From positions 1-64,000 of the forward strand of contig JAJDYG010000002.1 in NCBI GenBank assembly GCA_022822855.1: DNA of 64,000 nucleotides. Direction: 5' to 3'. The notes beneath the pieces are model-generated. The model saw nothing but the letters and a program-made list of their open reading frames with translations. It did no database searches and had not been told where the DNA came from. This document shows positions 50,339 to 58,911 of this stretch, one piece after another. The DNA is from Dehalococcoidia bacterium (GTDB taxonomy: Bacteria > Chloroflexota > Dehalococcoidia > Bin125). Every line of letters begins with the position of its first letter. Position 1 is the stretch's first letter. A program made the translations under genes and the position numbers.

Positions 50339-51250
50339 ATGTCACGGTCAGTGTTGACGGTCGGCGATCTATCGGCGCCGGAGATTTCCGAGGTGCTGGA
50401 TCGGGCGTTGGAGACCAAGCGTCGTGACGACCGCCATGGCTCGGAGCTATCCGGTAAGACCGCCCTGCTGATCTTTCAGAAACCGTCCTTGAGGACGCGG
50501 GTGTCGTTCGAGTTGGCGGTCACCAATCTGGGCGGACAGGCGCTGTACCTGTCGCCGCCGGAGGTCGGGCTGGGCGAGCGGGAATCACCCGAAGATGTTG
50601 GCGGAGTGGCGGGCCGGTTCTGCGATCTGATCGTCTGCCGGACGTTCGACCAGAGCAATCTCGAGCGGCTCGCGGCGGCGTCGGGCGTGCCGGTCGTGAA
50701 CGCGTTGAGCGATTGGGAGCATCCCTGCCAGGCGCTGGCCGATGTCCTGACAATCCGGGAACACGGCGGCACCTGCGGCCGGACGCTGACCTACGTCGGC
50801 GACGGCAACAATGTCGCGCGGTCGCTGGCCGTCGCGGCGGCCGGCGAGGGCATGCACGTGAGAGTCTCCTCTCCCTCCGGCTACGAGCTCGACGAGGCCA
50901 GCGTCGCGGAAGCGACGCGTCGGGCGAGTGAATCGGGTGGCTCGGTCAGGCTTGTGTCGGATCCCGTCGAAGCCGTCTCGGGCGCGGACGTGGTCTACAC
51001 GGATACCTGGACCTCGATGGGTCAGGAACTCGAGGCACGGCAGCGCCTGGAAGCGTTCACGGGATACCAGGTCGACGCTCAGTTGGTCGCCAATGCCTCT
51101 GCTCAAGCGAACGTGATGCACTGTTTGCCGGCGCATCGCGGAGAAGAGATCACCGACGAGGTGCTGGATGGCCCGCAGTCGGTGGTACTCGACCAGGCCG
51201 AGAATCGTCTGCATGCGCAGCAGGCGTTGTTGGCCTGGCTGTTCGACTAG
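50339..51250 (+). CDS. argF: Ornithine carbamoyltransferase
   Basis: 303 residues from the ATG after GAGAGGCGG (an in-frame ATG 8 codons upstream has no such site). KPSLRTRVSFE is the carbamoyl-phosphate loop (S-T-R-T-R in most, here S-L-R-T-R), HPCQALAD the second, and MHCLPAHRGEE the ornithine-binding HCLP loop. It makes citrulline in arginine synthesis or reverses it in arginine breakdown. No other arg genes are nearby. Confidence 0.95.
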   Translation: MSRSVLTVGDLSAPEISEVLDRALETKRRDDRHGSELSGKTALLIFQKPSLRTRVSFELAVTNLGGQALYLSPPEVGLGERESPEDVGGVAGRFCDLIVCRTFDQSNLERLAAASGVPVVNALSDWEHPCQALADVLTIREHGGTCGRTLTYVGDGNNVARSLAVAAAGEGMHVRVSSPSGYELDEASVAEATRRASESGGSVRLVSDPVEAVSGADVVYTDTWTSMGQELEARQRLEAFTGYQVDAQLVANASAQANVMHCLPAHRGEEITDEVLDGPQSVVLDQAENRLHAQQALLAWLFD

Positions 51251-51267
51251 TCGCCGACGGGCGGACG

Positions 51268-51289
51268 CGTTCGCTTAGCATTGCGAACG
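51268..51289. promoter_or_regulatory. Inverted repeat enclosing the -10 box of the cdaA operon
   Basis: CGTTCGC (51268-51274) and GCGAACG (51283-51289) flank TTAGCATT, which holds a TAGCAT -10-like box 52 bp before the cdaA start. It could be an operator, or part of the argF 3' hairpin as argF ends 18 bp before it; there is no T run. Confidence 0.55.
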
Positions 51290-51332
51290 GCGTATCCGGT
51301 CGGGGACGGACGAGAGATCTGAGGCGAATGTC

Positions 51333-52241
51333 GTGGATGCCCTGATCAGCGACATTGAGGTAGCGTTCGGCGACTTTAGCTGGATCAACGCGCTCGAAGT
51401 GTCCGCGATCGCGGTCGTCTTCTACGCCGCTCTGCGCCTGCTGCGAGGCACGACCGCGATGTCGGTGATTCGCGGGATGGTGCTGGTCGTGGTGGCGATC
51501 TCGGTGATCGGCCGAGTGGCCGATTCGGTTGTGCTGGACTGGATCGTCGATAACGCGCTCGCGGTGCTGTTGATCGTGGTGCTGCTGGTCTTCCAACCAG
51601 AGTTTCGCCGCGCGTTTGAGCATGTCGGTCGAGCCGGCGGGCTGAGGCACTGGGGCAGCCGGCGGCAGCCTTATCGGGCGCTGGTTCCGATGGCCGCGAC
51701 CGTGGCGCATCGCCTGGCGCAGCGAGGCATCGGCGGGCTATTTGTCTTTGAGCGCGATACTGGTCTGGAGGAGCTGGCTGAAGCGGGCGTGAGGCTCGGG
51801 GCGGAACCGACGACCGATCTGCTGGAGAGCATTTTCTGGCCGGGTTCGCCTCTGCATGACGGGGCCGTGTTGCTGCGGCCTTCCGAGATCGTTGCGGCGG
51901 CGGTGATCCTGCCAACGCCGAGCGGAGATTTTGCGATCCGCGGGCTCTCAGGCGGGCAGAATGGCGGTCACCTGGGCACCAGGCATCGGGCCGCGCTGAC
52001 GATCTCGGAAGAGACGGATGCGATTGCGGTGGTGGTCTCCGAAGAGACGGGAACGATTTCCCTGGCGGCGGGCGGGATTCTCTCGCCGCCCCTGTCGGCC
52101 TCCGAGCTGGAGTCCTCGCTGGCGAGGCACCTGCACTCGCGGCGCTGGGGCGACCGGTTAGGCGTGCGTCGGCCCGGCAGATCGTCGGGAGGGCATTCGG
52201 GCGCGCCGTCGACGGCCGGTGGAGACGCGACGGGGTCCTGA
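51333..52241 (+). CDS. cdaA: Diadenylate cyclase CdaA
   Basis: 302 residues, GTG start. Three N-terminal helices (VSAIAVVFYAALRLL, VIRGMVLVVVAISVIG, AVLLIVVLLVFQPEF) precede a DAC domain with PLHDGAVLL (Asp176-Gly-Ala) and GTRHRAAL (Arg217-His-Arg), the catalytic DGA and RHR motifs. It produces c-di-AMP from ATP. It is followed by an overlapping cdaR-like gene, as in other monoderm bacteria. A Gly/Ser/Arg-rich tail of ~40 residues follows the domain. Confidence 0.96.
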   Translation: MDALISDIEVAFGDFSWINALEVSAIAVVFYAALRLLRGTTAMSVIRGMVLVVVAISVIGRVADSVVLDWIVDNALAVLLIVVLLVFQPEFRRAFEHVGRAGGLRHWGSRRQPYRALVPMAATVAHRLAQRGIGGLFVFERDTGLEELAEAGVRLGAEPTTDLLESIFWPGSPLHDGAVLLRPSEIVAAAVILPTPSGDFAIRGLSGGQNGGHLGTRHRAALTISEETDAIAVVVSEETGTISLAAGGILSPPLSASELESSLARHLHSRRWGDRLGVRRPGRSSGGHSGAPSTAGGDATGS

Positions 52242-53549
52242 GTGCGACGCGCCGCACAAGAAGCGACGCTGCTGATCACGGTGGTGGTCCTTGCGTTGGT
52301 CGTCTGGTTCGTGATCGCCGATGCGGAGAATCGAGAAATCGAGGCCCGTTTGGGTTTCAGCCTTGAGGTGGAGGTCGATGACCTGGGAACCAACCTGGTC
52401 GTGGTCGGCGATCCGCTGCCGGTGACCGTGACCGTCGTCGGGCGGGAGGATGATGTTGAATCCGCCCGGCCCGAACACTTCATGGCCACGGTGTCGTTGC
52501 GTAATCGGGCGGCGGGGCGGCACAGTCTGCCGGTGCGGGTCGAGACCCTTGAGGGTGATGTGCGGGTCCGGGCGGTGCAGCCTGAGACCGCGGTCGTCAT
52601 TCTGCAGGAGACGGTCGATCGTGAAGTGCCGGTGATCGTGGAGCCGTCCAACCCGCCGCCGCTGGGTTTCAGGGTGGGAACGCCTGAGGTCGTGCCGGAG
52701 ACGGCGATCGTCTCGGGAATCGCGTCGGAAGTCGAGGCGGTTGACTCGGTCGTGGCCCGTCTTGATCTGGGCGGCGCGCAGGCGTCTGTCGAACGCAACG
52801 TGACGCTTGAAGCGAGAACGGCTGCCGGCGGGGCGGTCTCGCAGGTGGTCGTCAATCCCCGGTTTGCGCAGGTGCGAGTGCCGATCGACCAGGAACTGTT
52901 TCGCCGGACCGCTTCGATTCTGCCCGATGTGACCGGGATTCCGGCAGAGGGATACCGCGTGCGAATGGTCAGGGCGACGCCGTCGACGGTCGACATCCTG
53001 GTGTCGGCGGACGTCCTGGACGACGAGGTGGAGGTTCGGACAACGCCGGTCGATATCACGGGCCGGCAAGAGAACGTGACGGCGGTGGCGGAGCTCGTGT
53101 TTGCGGACGGCGCCGCTCCTGCCGGGGACTCCGAGACTTCCGCGCGCGTTCTGATCGTGATCGAACCGGTGATTACTTCGGTCCAGCTTCCGATCGAGAT
53201 TGAAACGTTTGGTGTGCGGCAGACCCTGGAGCTGGCATTTGCATCGCCGCTGACAGCGCAGATCACACTGCGCGGCCCGGTGGCCTTACTCTCAAACCTG
53301 GAGGGTCCGTTGGACCCGATTCGGGTCAATCTCGGTTCCTACGCCGCCGGGCGGCATTTGATCGACCTCCGCTGGTTCCCACCCCAGGGACTCGAGCTCG
53401 TCGAACTGGCTCCGTCGCAGTTGACGGTCACGTTGAGTCCGGCGCCCCAACCTCAGCCTGAGCAGGATCCAGAGGAAGAGCCATTGGACGAGGGAGACGA
53501 GGCCGTGGACGAGGGTTCGTCGACACCGGAGGGCGACGATGGTGAGTGA
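52242..53549 (+). CDS. YbbR-domain protein, CdaR-like regulator of CdaA
   Basis: 435 residues with an N-terminal membrane helix (TLLITVVVLALVVWFVIADA) and several YbbR repeats of ~80 residues (for example DPLPVTVTVVGREDDVESAR, FRVGTPEVVPETAIVSGI, YRVRMVRATPSTVDILVSA, DPIRVNLGSYAAGRHLIDLR). The tail is acidic and Pro-rich. CdaR binds and regulates CdaA at the membrane. Starts directly at the cdaA stop and overlaps der by 11 bp. Confidence 0.9.
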   Translation: MRRAAQEATLLITVVVLALVVWFVIADAENREIEARLGFSLEVEVDDLGTNLVVVGDPLPVTVTVVGREDDVESARPEHFMATVSLRNRAAGRHSLPVRVETLEGDVRVRAVQPETAVVILQETVDREVPVIVEPSNPPPLGFRVGTPEVVPETAIVSGIASEVEAVDSVVARLDLGGAQASVERNVTLEARTAAGGAVSQVVVNPRFAQVRVPIDQELFRRTASILPDVTGIPAEGYRVRMVRATPSTVDILVSADVLDDEVEVRTTPVDITGRQENVTAVAELVFADGAAPAGDSETSARVLIVIEPVITSVQLPIEIETFGVRQTLELAFASPLTAQITLRGPVALLSNLEGPLDPIRVNLGSYAAGRHLIDLRWFPPQGLELVELAPSQLTVTLSPAPQPQPEQDPEEEPLDEGDEAVDEGSSTPEGDDGE

Positions 53550-54951
53550 AGGCTCAACGAGCGAGCTTCCGCAGGTCGACGTGCGCGCCGTGCCCGGCAA
53601 TGTGCTGCCTACCGTGGCGATCGTCGGGCGTCCGAACGTCGGCAAGTCGACGCTGTTCAATCGGCTGGTGCGGCGTCGGCAGGCCATTGTCCGGGGCGAG
53701 CCGGGTACGACGAGGGACAGAAACTACGCGACGACGGAGTGGCGCGGTCAGCACTTCTCCGTGATCGACACCGGCGGACTCCTGGGCGAACAACTGACGG
53801 GACCGTTCGCCGACTCGGTGGCCGAGCAGGTGGAGCAGGCGGTGTCGGAGGCCGACGCCATAGTCCTGGTCGTCGATGTGCAGGCCGGTCCGCTGCCCGC
53901 CGACGAGGATGTGGCGGCGCTGCTGAGAGAAGTGGCGCAGCCGGTGACAGTTTGCGCCAACAAATCCGACAACGATGCGTTGGCGTCCGAGGCGTCCCAG
54001 TTTTTCTCTCTGGGACTAGGCGAGCCGGTGGCGATTTCCGCGCATCACGGCCGTTGGATCGATGATCTGCTGGACCGGGTGACCACCGGGCTGGCAGTGG
54101 CCGAGCCGATGGAGGACGATGACGTCGCTTGTCGGCTCGCGATTGTCGGCCGGCCGAACGTGGGCAAGTCGTCGCTTGTCAACGCACTGTTGCGGGACGA
54201 GCGGATGATCGTCTCGGAGGTGCCGGGAACCACGCGCGACGCCGTGGATACCCTGCTCAGCTTCGACGGTCAGCGGGTCTCGCTGGTCGACACGGCGGGC
54301 ATTCGCCGGCGCGGCCGCGTTGCGCCCGGGATCGAACGGGCTTCGGTGCGCCGCGCAGGAGCTGCGGTTCGTCGCGCGGATGTCTCGGCTGTGGTGATCG
54401 ACGCGCATGAGGGTGTGACATCTCAGGATCTGCACGTGTTGGGCATGGCGATGGACGACGGCGCCGGGATTGTGATCGTGATGAACAAGTCCGATCTCGT
54501 CGATGCGGAGGATGGCCTGCGCGACAGCCGGGAGCGCCAGCTGGCCGGGCGGGCTCGGTTCGTCAACTGGGCGCCGATCGTCTGGGTGTCGGCGCTGACG
54601 GGTGATGCCGTCGACAGCGTTGTCGCCGCGGCGCTGCATGTCGCCGAGGCTCGCGGTCAGCGCATCCCGACGCCGCGGCTCAATGCGATGCTGCGCCAGG
54701 CGCAGGTTGAGCGGCCTCCGGCGACGTATCGGGGAAAGCGGATCCGCTTTTACTACGGCGTGCAGACCGAGTACGCGCCGCCGACGTTTACTTTTTTCGT
54801 CAACTATCCGGACGCCGTGCATTTTTCCTACGAGCGATTCTTGATGGGCAGGATTCGGCGCACGTTCGGGTTCGAAGGCACGCCTCTACGCTGCGTGCTA
54901 CGCGGACGGGAGCCTGCGGACTCTGACGACGGGAGCAGACGGCGTGATTGA
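53539..54951 (+). CDS. der: GTPase Der (EngA), ribosome assembly
   Basis: 470 residues with two GTPase domains: first P-loop GRPNVGKSTLFNRLV with DTGG and NKSD, second GRPNVGKSSLVNALL with DTAG and NKSD, and a C-terminal KH-like domain (RGKRIRFYYGVQTEYAPPTF, FFVNYP). Essential in 50S subunit maturation. Starts within cdaR and overlaps plsY by 8 bp. Confidence 0.97.
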   Translation: MVSEGSTSELPQVDVRAVPGNVLPTVAIVGRPNVGKSTLFNRLVRRRQAIVRGEPGTTRDRNYATTEWRGQHFSVIDTGGLLGEQLTGPFADSVAEQVEQAVSEADAIVLVVDVQAGPLPADEDVAALLREVAQPVTVCANKSDNDALASEASQFFSLGLGEPVAISAHHGRWIDDLLDRVTTGLAVAEPMEDDDVACRLAIVGRPNVGKSSLVNALLRDERMIVSEVPGTTRDAVDTLLSFDGQRVSLVDTAGIRRRGRVAPGIERASVRRAGAAVRRADVSAVVIDAHEGVTSQDLHVLGMAMDDGAGIVIVMNKSDLVDAEDGLRDSRERQLAGRARFVNWAPIVWVSALTGDAVDSVVAAALHVAEARGQRIPTPRLNAMLRQAQVERPPATYRGKRIRFYYGVQTEYAPPTFTFFVNYPDAVHFSYERFLMGRIRRTFGFEGTPLRCVLRGREPADSDDGSRRRD

Positions 54952-55561
54952 GGCCTGGATTGTCGGAGGCGTCATTGGTTACCTGCTCGGCTCGATTCCA
55001 ACCGGGTTGTGGATAGGCAGGTGGCGGGGCGGCGGCGATATTCGCTCGTCCGGCAGCGGTCGAACTGGCGCAACGAATACGTTTCGCGCCCTTGGTTTGG
55101 GCTGGTCGGTCACCGTGCTGGTTCTCGATGCAGTCAAAGGCGCGCTGCCGATCCTGATCGTCATGGCCGTATGGGACAGTCCGACCGGCGAGGTCGTCGG
55201 GGGGCTGGCCGCGGTCGTCGGGCACCAGTTCCCGCTGTATGCCGGTTTTCGCGGCGGGCGCGGCGCCGCGACCGCGTTGGGCGGGGTGATCGCGATCCTG
55301 CCGATGGGAGCGCTGTTCGCGTTGGGTACGGCGATCCCGATCTTGCTGAGGATCAAGGTCATGTCGCTGGCGACGCTGACCGGCGCGACTTCGGCCGCAC
55401 TCGGTATCGGATTGCTTGCGGCGTTCGGCCAGGCTCCCGATGCGTATATCGCCTACGCAGTGGGTACCTGGTTGTTGGTGATGGCGGGACATAAGGACAA
55501 TATTGAACGAATTGCCAGCGGCACCGAGCGCGTGCTGTCGATGGGGAGGACGGCTCCGTGA
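54944..55561 (+). CDS. plsY: Acyl-phosphate--glycerol-3-phosphate acyltransferase PlsY
   Basis: 205 residues, GTG start, five to six membrane helices. Conserved cytoplasmic motifs GSIPTGLWIGR, GSGRTGATNTFRALG and GHQFPLYAGFRGGRGAATAL are all present. It acylates glycerol-3-phosphate with acyl-phosphate, the first step in phospholipid synthesis. The next gene (gpsA) supplies its glycerol-3-phosphate and overlaps it by 4 bp. Confidence 0.96.
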   Translation: MIEAWIVGGVIGYLLGSIPTGLWIGRWRGGGDIRSSGSGRTGATNTFRALGLGWSVTVLVLDAVKGALPILIVMAVWDSPTGEVVGGLAAVVGHQFPLYAGFRGGRGAATALGGVIAILPMGALFALGTAIPILLRIKVMSLATLTGATSAALGIGLLAAFGQAPDAYIAYAVGTWLLVMAGHKDNIERIASGTERVLSMGRTAP

Positions 55562-56556
55562 AGGTGATGGTGATCGGCGCAACGTCCTGGGGCTGCACCC
55601 TGGCAACCTGCGTGGATCGGGCCGGCAACGACGCACTCGTCCTGTGCCGGACGCCTGACGAAGCGGCGGAGTTATCTGCGGCGCGCGAGCATCGGCGGCT
55701 CTTGCCCGGGGTGCCATTGCCTGACGGCCTGACCTTCACCGCCGACCCGAGCGGGGCACCGCCCGCGGCAGTCATCTGGGCGACGCCGTCGCAGCGGCTT
55801 CGAGACAACCTGCGTATCGTGTTGCCCAATCTGACGCCGGGCGACACGGTTCACGCCTCGGCAGCGAAGGGGCTGGAGAAAGGCTCACACCTCAGGATGA
55901 CCGAGGTGCTGGAGCAGGAGCTGAATCTTGCCGGTCGAGAGCCTCGGGTTGGGTCTGTGTCGGGGCCGAACATCGCCAGGGAAGTCGCGAGAGGCCTGCC
56001 GGCCACGACCGTCGTGGCCTCCGCAGACGAAGCAGATCGCGATCGTCTGCAGCAAGCGTTGAACTCGACCTCATTCCGCGTGTACACGAATGAGGATGTG
56101 ATCGGCGTCGAGCTGGGCGGAGCGCTTAAGAATGTGATTGCCATCGCGGTCGGTACCGCGGTTGGGCTGGATACCGGGGACAATGCACGCGCAGCGTTGA
56201 TGACTCGCGGCCTCTCCGAGATCGCGCGACTGGGCGTCGCGTTGGGCGCATCGCCGTCGACCTTTGCCGGACTGGCCGGGCTCGGTGACTTATTGGCGAC
56301 GGCGAGCAGTCCACGTTCTCGCAACCGAACCCTGGGCGAGAAGATCGGCAGCGGGATGACCCTGTCAGAAGCGATGGCCGACAACCCGCACGTGGTCGAA
56401 GGGGTCGAAACGACCAGAGTCGTACTTGAGGTTGCGGAGAGCCTTGGCGTCGACATGCCGATCGCCGAGGTCGTGTCCCAGGTGCTGTTTGAGGATCTGG
56501 AACCTCGCCAGGCGATCCGCGTACTGATGGAGCGCGCGCCGACGGTAGAAGGCTGA
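55558..56556 (+). CDS. gpsA: Glycerol-3-phosphate dehydrogenase [NAD(P)+]
   Basis: 332 residues, GTG start. The nucleotide-binding loop is GATSWGCTLA, with Thr where the family has Gly (GxGSWG) and Cys where Thr is common. HASAAKGLEKG, SVSGPNIAREVARG and ELGGALKNVIAIAVG (catalytic Lys) and the C-terminal RNRTLGEKIGSG are all intact. It makes glycerol-3-phosphate from DHAP for PlsY. Confidence 0.94.
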   Translation: MKVMVIGATSWGCTLATCVDRAGNDALVLCRTPDEAAELSAAREHRRLLPGVPLPDGLTFTADPSGAPPAAVIWATPSQRLRDNLRIVLPNLTPGDTVHASAAKGLEKGSHLRMTEVLEQELNLAGREPRVGSVSGPNIAREVARGLPATTVVASADEADRDRLQQALNSTSFRVYTNEDVIGVELGGALKNVIAIAVGTAVGLDTGDNARAALMTRGLSEIARLGVALGASPSTFAGLAGLGDLLATASSPRSRNRTLGEKIGSGMTLSEAMADNPHVVEGVETTRVVLEVAESLGVDMPIAEVVSQVLFEDLEPRQAIRVLMERAPTVEG

Positions 56557-57554
56557 TGAGCGAACCGAGCGTTCACCAGGACTCAGCCGATCCGATCGAT
56601 GCACTGCGTCGCGTCATCGCGGCGATTTCCTCAGGCCAGGTTGAGCTTGAGCCAGAGGACCTGCACGCGGTATCGCGGTTGTCTCCTGCGAGTGAAAGCG
56701 TGCTTCACGAGCAGCTCGCGGCGCTGGAGTCGGCCGGTCGCTTCGCATTGTTGGAACGTCTGCATGAGGTCGGCTCCGACTTCGGCGGCTACGACTTCAC
56801 GTTTCTCTTCTCGGCAATGATGTCGGACGACGATGTCGCGGTTCGAACGCTGGCGGTCAGCGGGTTAGCCACCTGCGAGACCGCCGGAGCCACGGCCACG
56901 CTGTTGAAGGTTGCAACATCGGAGGAAGAGGGCGCGGATGTCCGGCTTGAGGCGGTCAACGCGCTCGGTGAGATTGCCATGCGGCTGGAGCTCGGCTGGG
57001 CCTCGAGCGAGGGTGCCGACGATGTTGTCGGCACACTGCGGAACATCGCCAGGGACGTCCGCGAGGATGAAGAGATTCGCGCCTCTGCCGTCTCGGGGAT
57101 TGGTGTCGTGTCGGCGGCGTGGGTCGCGGAACTGATCGAGGAGGCGTTCGAGAGCGACGCCGCAGCGCTGCATCTGGGCGCCGTGCAGGCGATGGGACGC
57201 AGCGCCGACGTCTCGTGGTTGCCCGTGCTTGAAGGATCGCTGGTCGCGGAGGATGAGGATGAGCGGCTCGCGGCGGTCCAGGCAATCAGCGAGATCGCCT
57301 CTGAGGATGGCGCGCCGATGCTGCTGGAGCTGTTCGACGATCCCTCGGCGTCCGAAGAACTGATCCAGGGAGCGGTCGCGGCGCTCGGCGAGATCGGCAG
57401 CGAAGAGGCGGTGGAAGAGCTGCAACAGTTGCGCACACACCCGGATCCGACGGTCCGCGCCACGGCTCAATCAGCGTTGGAGGAGGCGACCTGGCTGGAC
57501 GATCTTGATGATCTCGGGGCTGCCCAGGATCCGTTTGGTTGGGCAGACGATTAG
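56556..57554 (+). CDS. HEAT-repeat protein
   Basis: 332 residues, ATG overlapping the gpsA stop by one base (TGATG). At least five HEAT/armadillo units (VRTLAVSGLATCETAGATAT, ADVRLEAVNALGEIA, EEIRASAVSGIGVVSAAW, AAALHLGAVQAMGRSAD, ERLAAVQAISEIASEDGAPM) make an acidic scaffold. No enzyme domain. Placement at the end of the der-plsY-gpsA chain suggests a structural or assembly role (inference). Confidence 0.9.
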   Translation: MSEPSVHQDSADPIDALRRVIAAISSGQVELEPEDLHAVSRLSPASESVLHEQLAALESAGRFALLERLHEVGSDFGGYDFTFLFSAMMSDDDVAVRTLAVSGLATCETAGATATLLKVATSEEEGADVRLEAVNALGEIAMRLELGWASSEGADDVVGTLRNIARDVREDEEIRASAVSGIGVVSAAWVAELIEEAFESDAAALHLGAVQAMGRSADVSWLPVLEGSLVAEDEDERLAAVQAISEIASEDGAPMLLELFDDPSASEELIQGAVAALGEIGSEEAVEELQQLRTHPDPTVRATAQSALEEATWLDDLDDLGAAQDPFGWADD

Positions 57555-57654
57555 ACACCGGCATTAGGCGCTCAGACGGATTGAGATTTGCGAGGCAAGG
57601 CAGCGCCTCTGATAGATTGAAAATCGTTGACTGAGCTTGAGGAGGAGATCTGGC

Positions 57655-58164
57655 GTGCGGAGAAGCAGCGAGCGCCGAGAAGCAACGGAAACCCGAAGAA
57701 CTACCAGATCATCAAAGTCGATTCGCAAGGGGATAGCAGTCAGCGCCGGCGGCGTCGTCTGGCGAGAGCGAGCGCAACAGGGCGAAGTTGAGATCGTCCT
57801 GGTGCAGACTCCTGCGCGTCGCTGGTCGCTGCCCAAGGGCACGCCGGAAAACGGCGAGAAGCTGGATGAGACGGCTCTGCGCGAGGTCTCGGAAGAGACG
57901 GGGTTGCAGGTACGGCTGGACGAGAAGATCGGCGTGATGCGCTATTCCTTCAGCGGCGAAGAGGCGCGAATCGACAAGGCCGTCCATTTCTGGTTGATGC
58001 AAGCGACCGGCGGCTCCTTCGAGAACCACGACGACGAGCACATTGACGTGCGCTGGGTCGGCCTCGGAGATGCGATGCGGATGGTGAGCTATCGCAACAC
58101 GGCGTCGCTGCTTGAGGATGCGGCGGCGATGCTCGATCGTCGGTTTGGACCTGCGCAGGCGTGA
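57655..58164 (+). CDS. NUDIX hydrolase
   Basis: 169 residues. The GTG at 57655 is chosen because AGGAGGAGA lies 7 bp before it; an in-frame TTG at 57637 would place that site inside the gene. A basic N-terminus (RRSSERREATETRRTTRSSK) precedes the Nudix box GTPENGEKLDETALREVSEE followed by TGL. Likely an ADP-ribose/diadenosine polyphosphate-type pyrophosphatase. Its stop is inside the first unit of an 11-bp repeat array. Confidence 0.88.
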   Translation: MRRSSERREATETRRTTRSSKSIRKGIAVSAGGVVWRERAQQGEVEIVLVQTPARRWSLPKGTPENGEKLDETALREVSEETGLQVRLDEKIGVMRYSFSGEEARIDKAVHFWLMQATGGSFENHDDEHIDVRWVGLGDAMRMVSYRNTASLLEDAAAMLDRRFGPAQA

Positions 58165-58226
58165 GCAAGGCCTGAACAAGGCCTGAACAAGGTCTGAACA
58201 AGGTCTGAACAAAGCCTGAGCAAGGC
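58161..58226. repeat. 11-bp tandem repeat CTGAACAAGGC, six copies
   Basis: Units: GTGAGCAAGGC, CTGAACAAGGC, CTGAACAAGGT, CTGAACAAGGT, CTGAACAAAGC, CTGAGCAAGGC. It starts over the NUDIX stop codon and ends 51 bp before the GNAT start. Its core CTGAACA is the coding-strand form of the phased words found upstream of other genes. Confidence 0.9.
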
Positions 58227-58277
58227 CCTAACCTACCTCAGTCGCCAGTGCAGCGGAGTGGATTCGGGAGCCGAATC

Positions 58278-58844
58278 GTGGTCACCAGTCCGGCCGATGT
58301 GATCGCTGAAGGCGAACTGGTGTCGCTCCGACGCAAGCGCCTGGAAGATGCGAAGCTGGACTGGATTTGGCGAACCGACATCGAGCTGGCCGAGCTCGAC
58401 GCGGCGACCGTCAGTCCCTTGACCTTCGAGCAGTACCGCAACCAGTATGCCTGGCAACTGCGCTCGACGCCGATCTATCGCTCGACCTTCGCGGTCGAGA
58501 CGATTGAAGACTCCAGGCACATCGGCAACGTGATGTACTACAACACCGACTTCCAGCGTCGGGAGACCGAGCTGGGCATCCTCCTGGGCGACCGGACCTG
58601 TTGGAACGGCGGGTACGGCCGTGAGGCGGTGGGACTACTGCTCGACCACGTATTCACGCACACGTCCCTGACGCGGGTGTATCTGCACACTCTGGACTGG
58701 AACGTGAGGGCGCAGCGGGCATTCTCGGCGGCCGGATTTCGCGACTGCGGCCGCGTACGCCGAGGGACGCACCGATTCCATCAGATGCACGTGCTGCGGG
58801 AGTGGTTCTGGGATCGGGACTACCAGCGTCGCGGGATGGGCTGA
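58278..58844 (+). CDS. GNAT family N-acetyltransferase (RimJ/RimL-like)
   Basis: 188 residues from a GTG 8 bp after GGGAG; a GTG 30 bp further upstream has no ribosome site. GELVSLRRKRLEDAKLDWIW and the acetyl-CoA-binding region GNVMYYNTDFQRRETELGI, then WNGGYGREAVGLLLDHVF, match the RimJ/RimL branch. WNVRAQRAFSAAGFRDCGRV is motif B. Target unknown. Confidence 0.87.
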   Translation: MVTSPADVIAEGELVSLRRKRLEDAKLDWIWRTDIELAELDAATVSPLTFEQYRNQYAWQLRSTPIYRSTFAVETIEDSRHIGNVMYYNTDFQRRETELGILLGDRTCWNGGYGREAVGLLLDHVFTHTSLTRVYLHTLDWNVRAQRAFSAAGFRDCGRVRRGTHRFHQMHVLREWFWDRDYQRRGMG

Positions 58845-58863
58845 CGGAAGGGGCCGCGGCCGA

Positions 58864-58903
58864 CCCCCTCCGTCACTTCGTGACACCTCCCCCCGAGGGG
58901 GAG
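58864..58903. repeat. Two-arm GC hairpin repeat
   Basis: CCCCCTCCGTCACTTCGTGA then CACCTCCCCCCGAGGGGGAG. Arm 2 is GTCAC/GTGAC around TTC. Lies between two convergent genes. Confidence 0.85.
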
Positions 58904-58911
58904 GCTCTCGG

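Noticed and set aside
58161..58226. CRISPR or iteron array
   Set aside because: Direct 11-bp repeats without spacers, and no replication initiator gene nearby.
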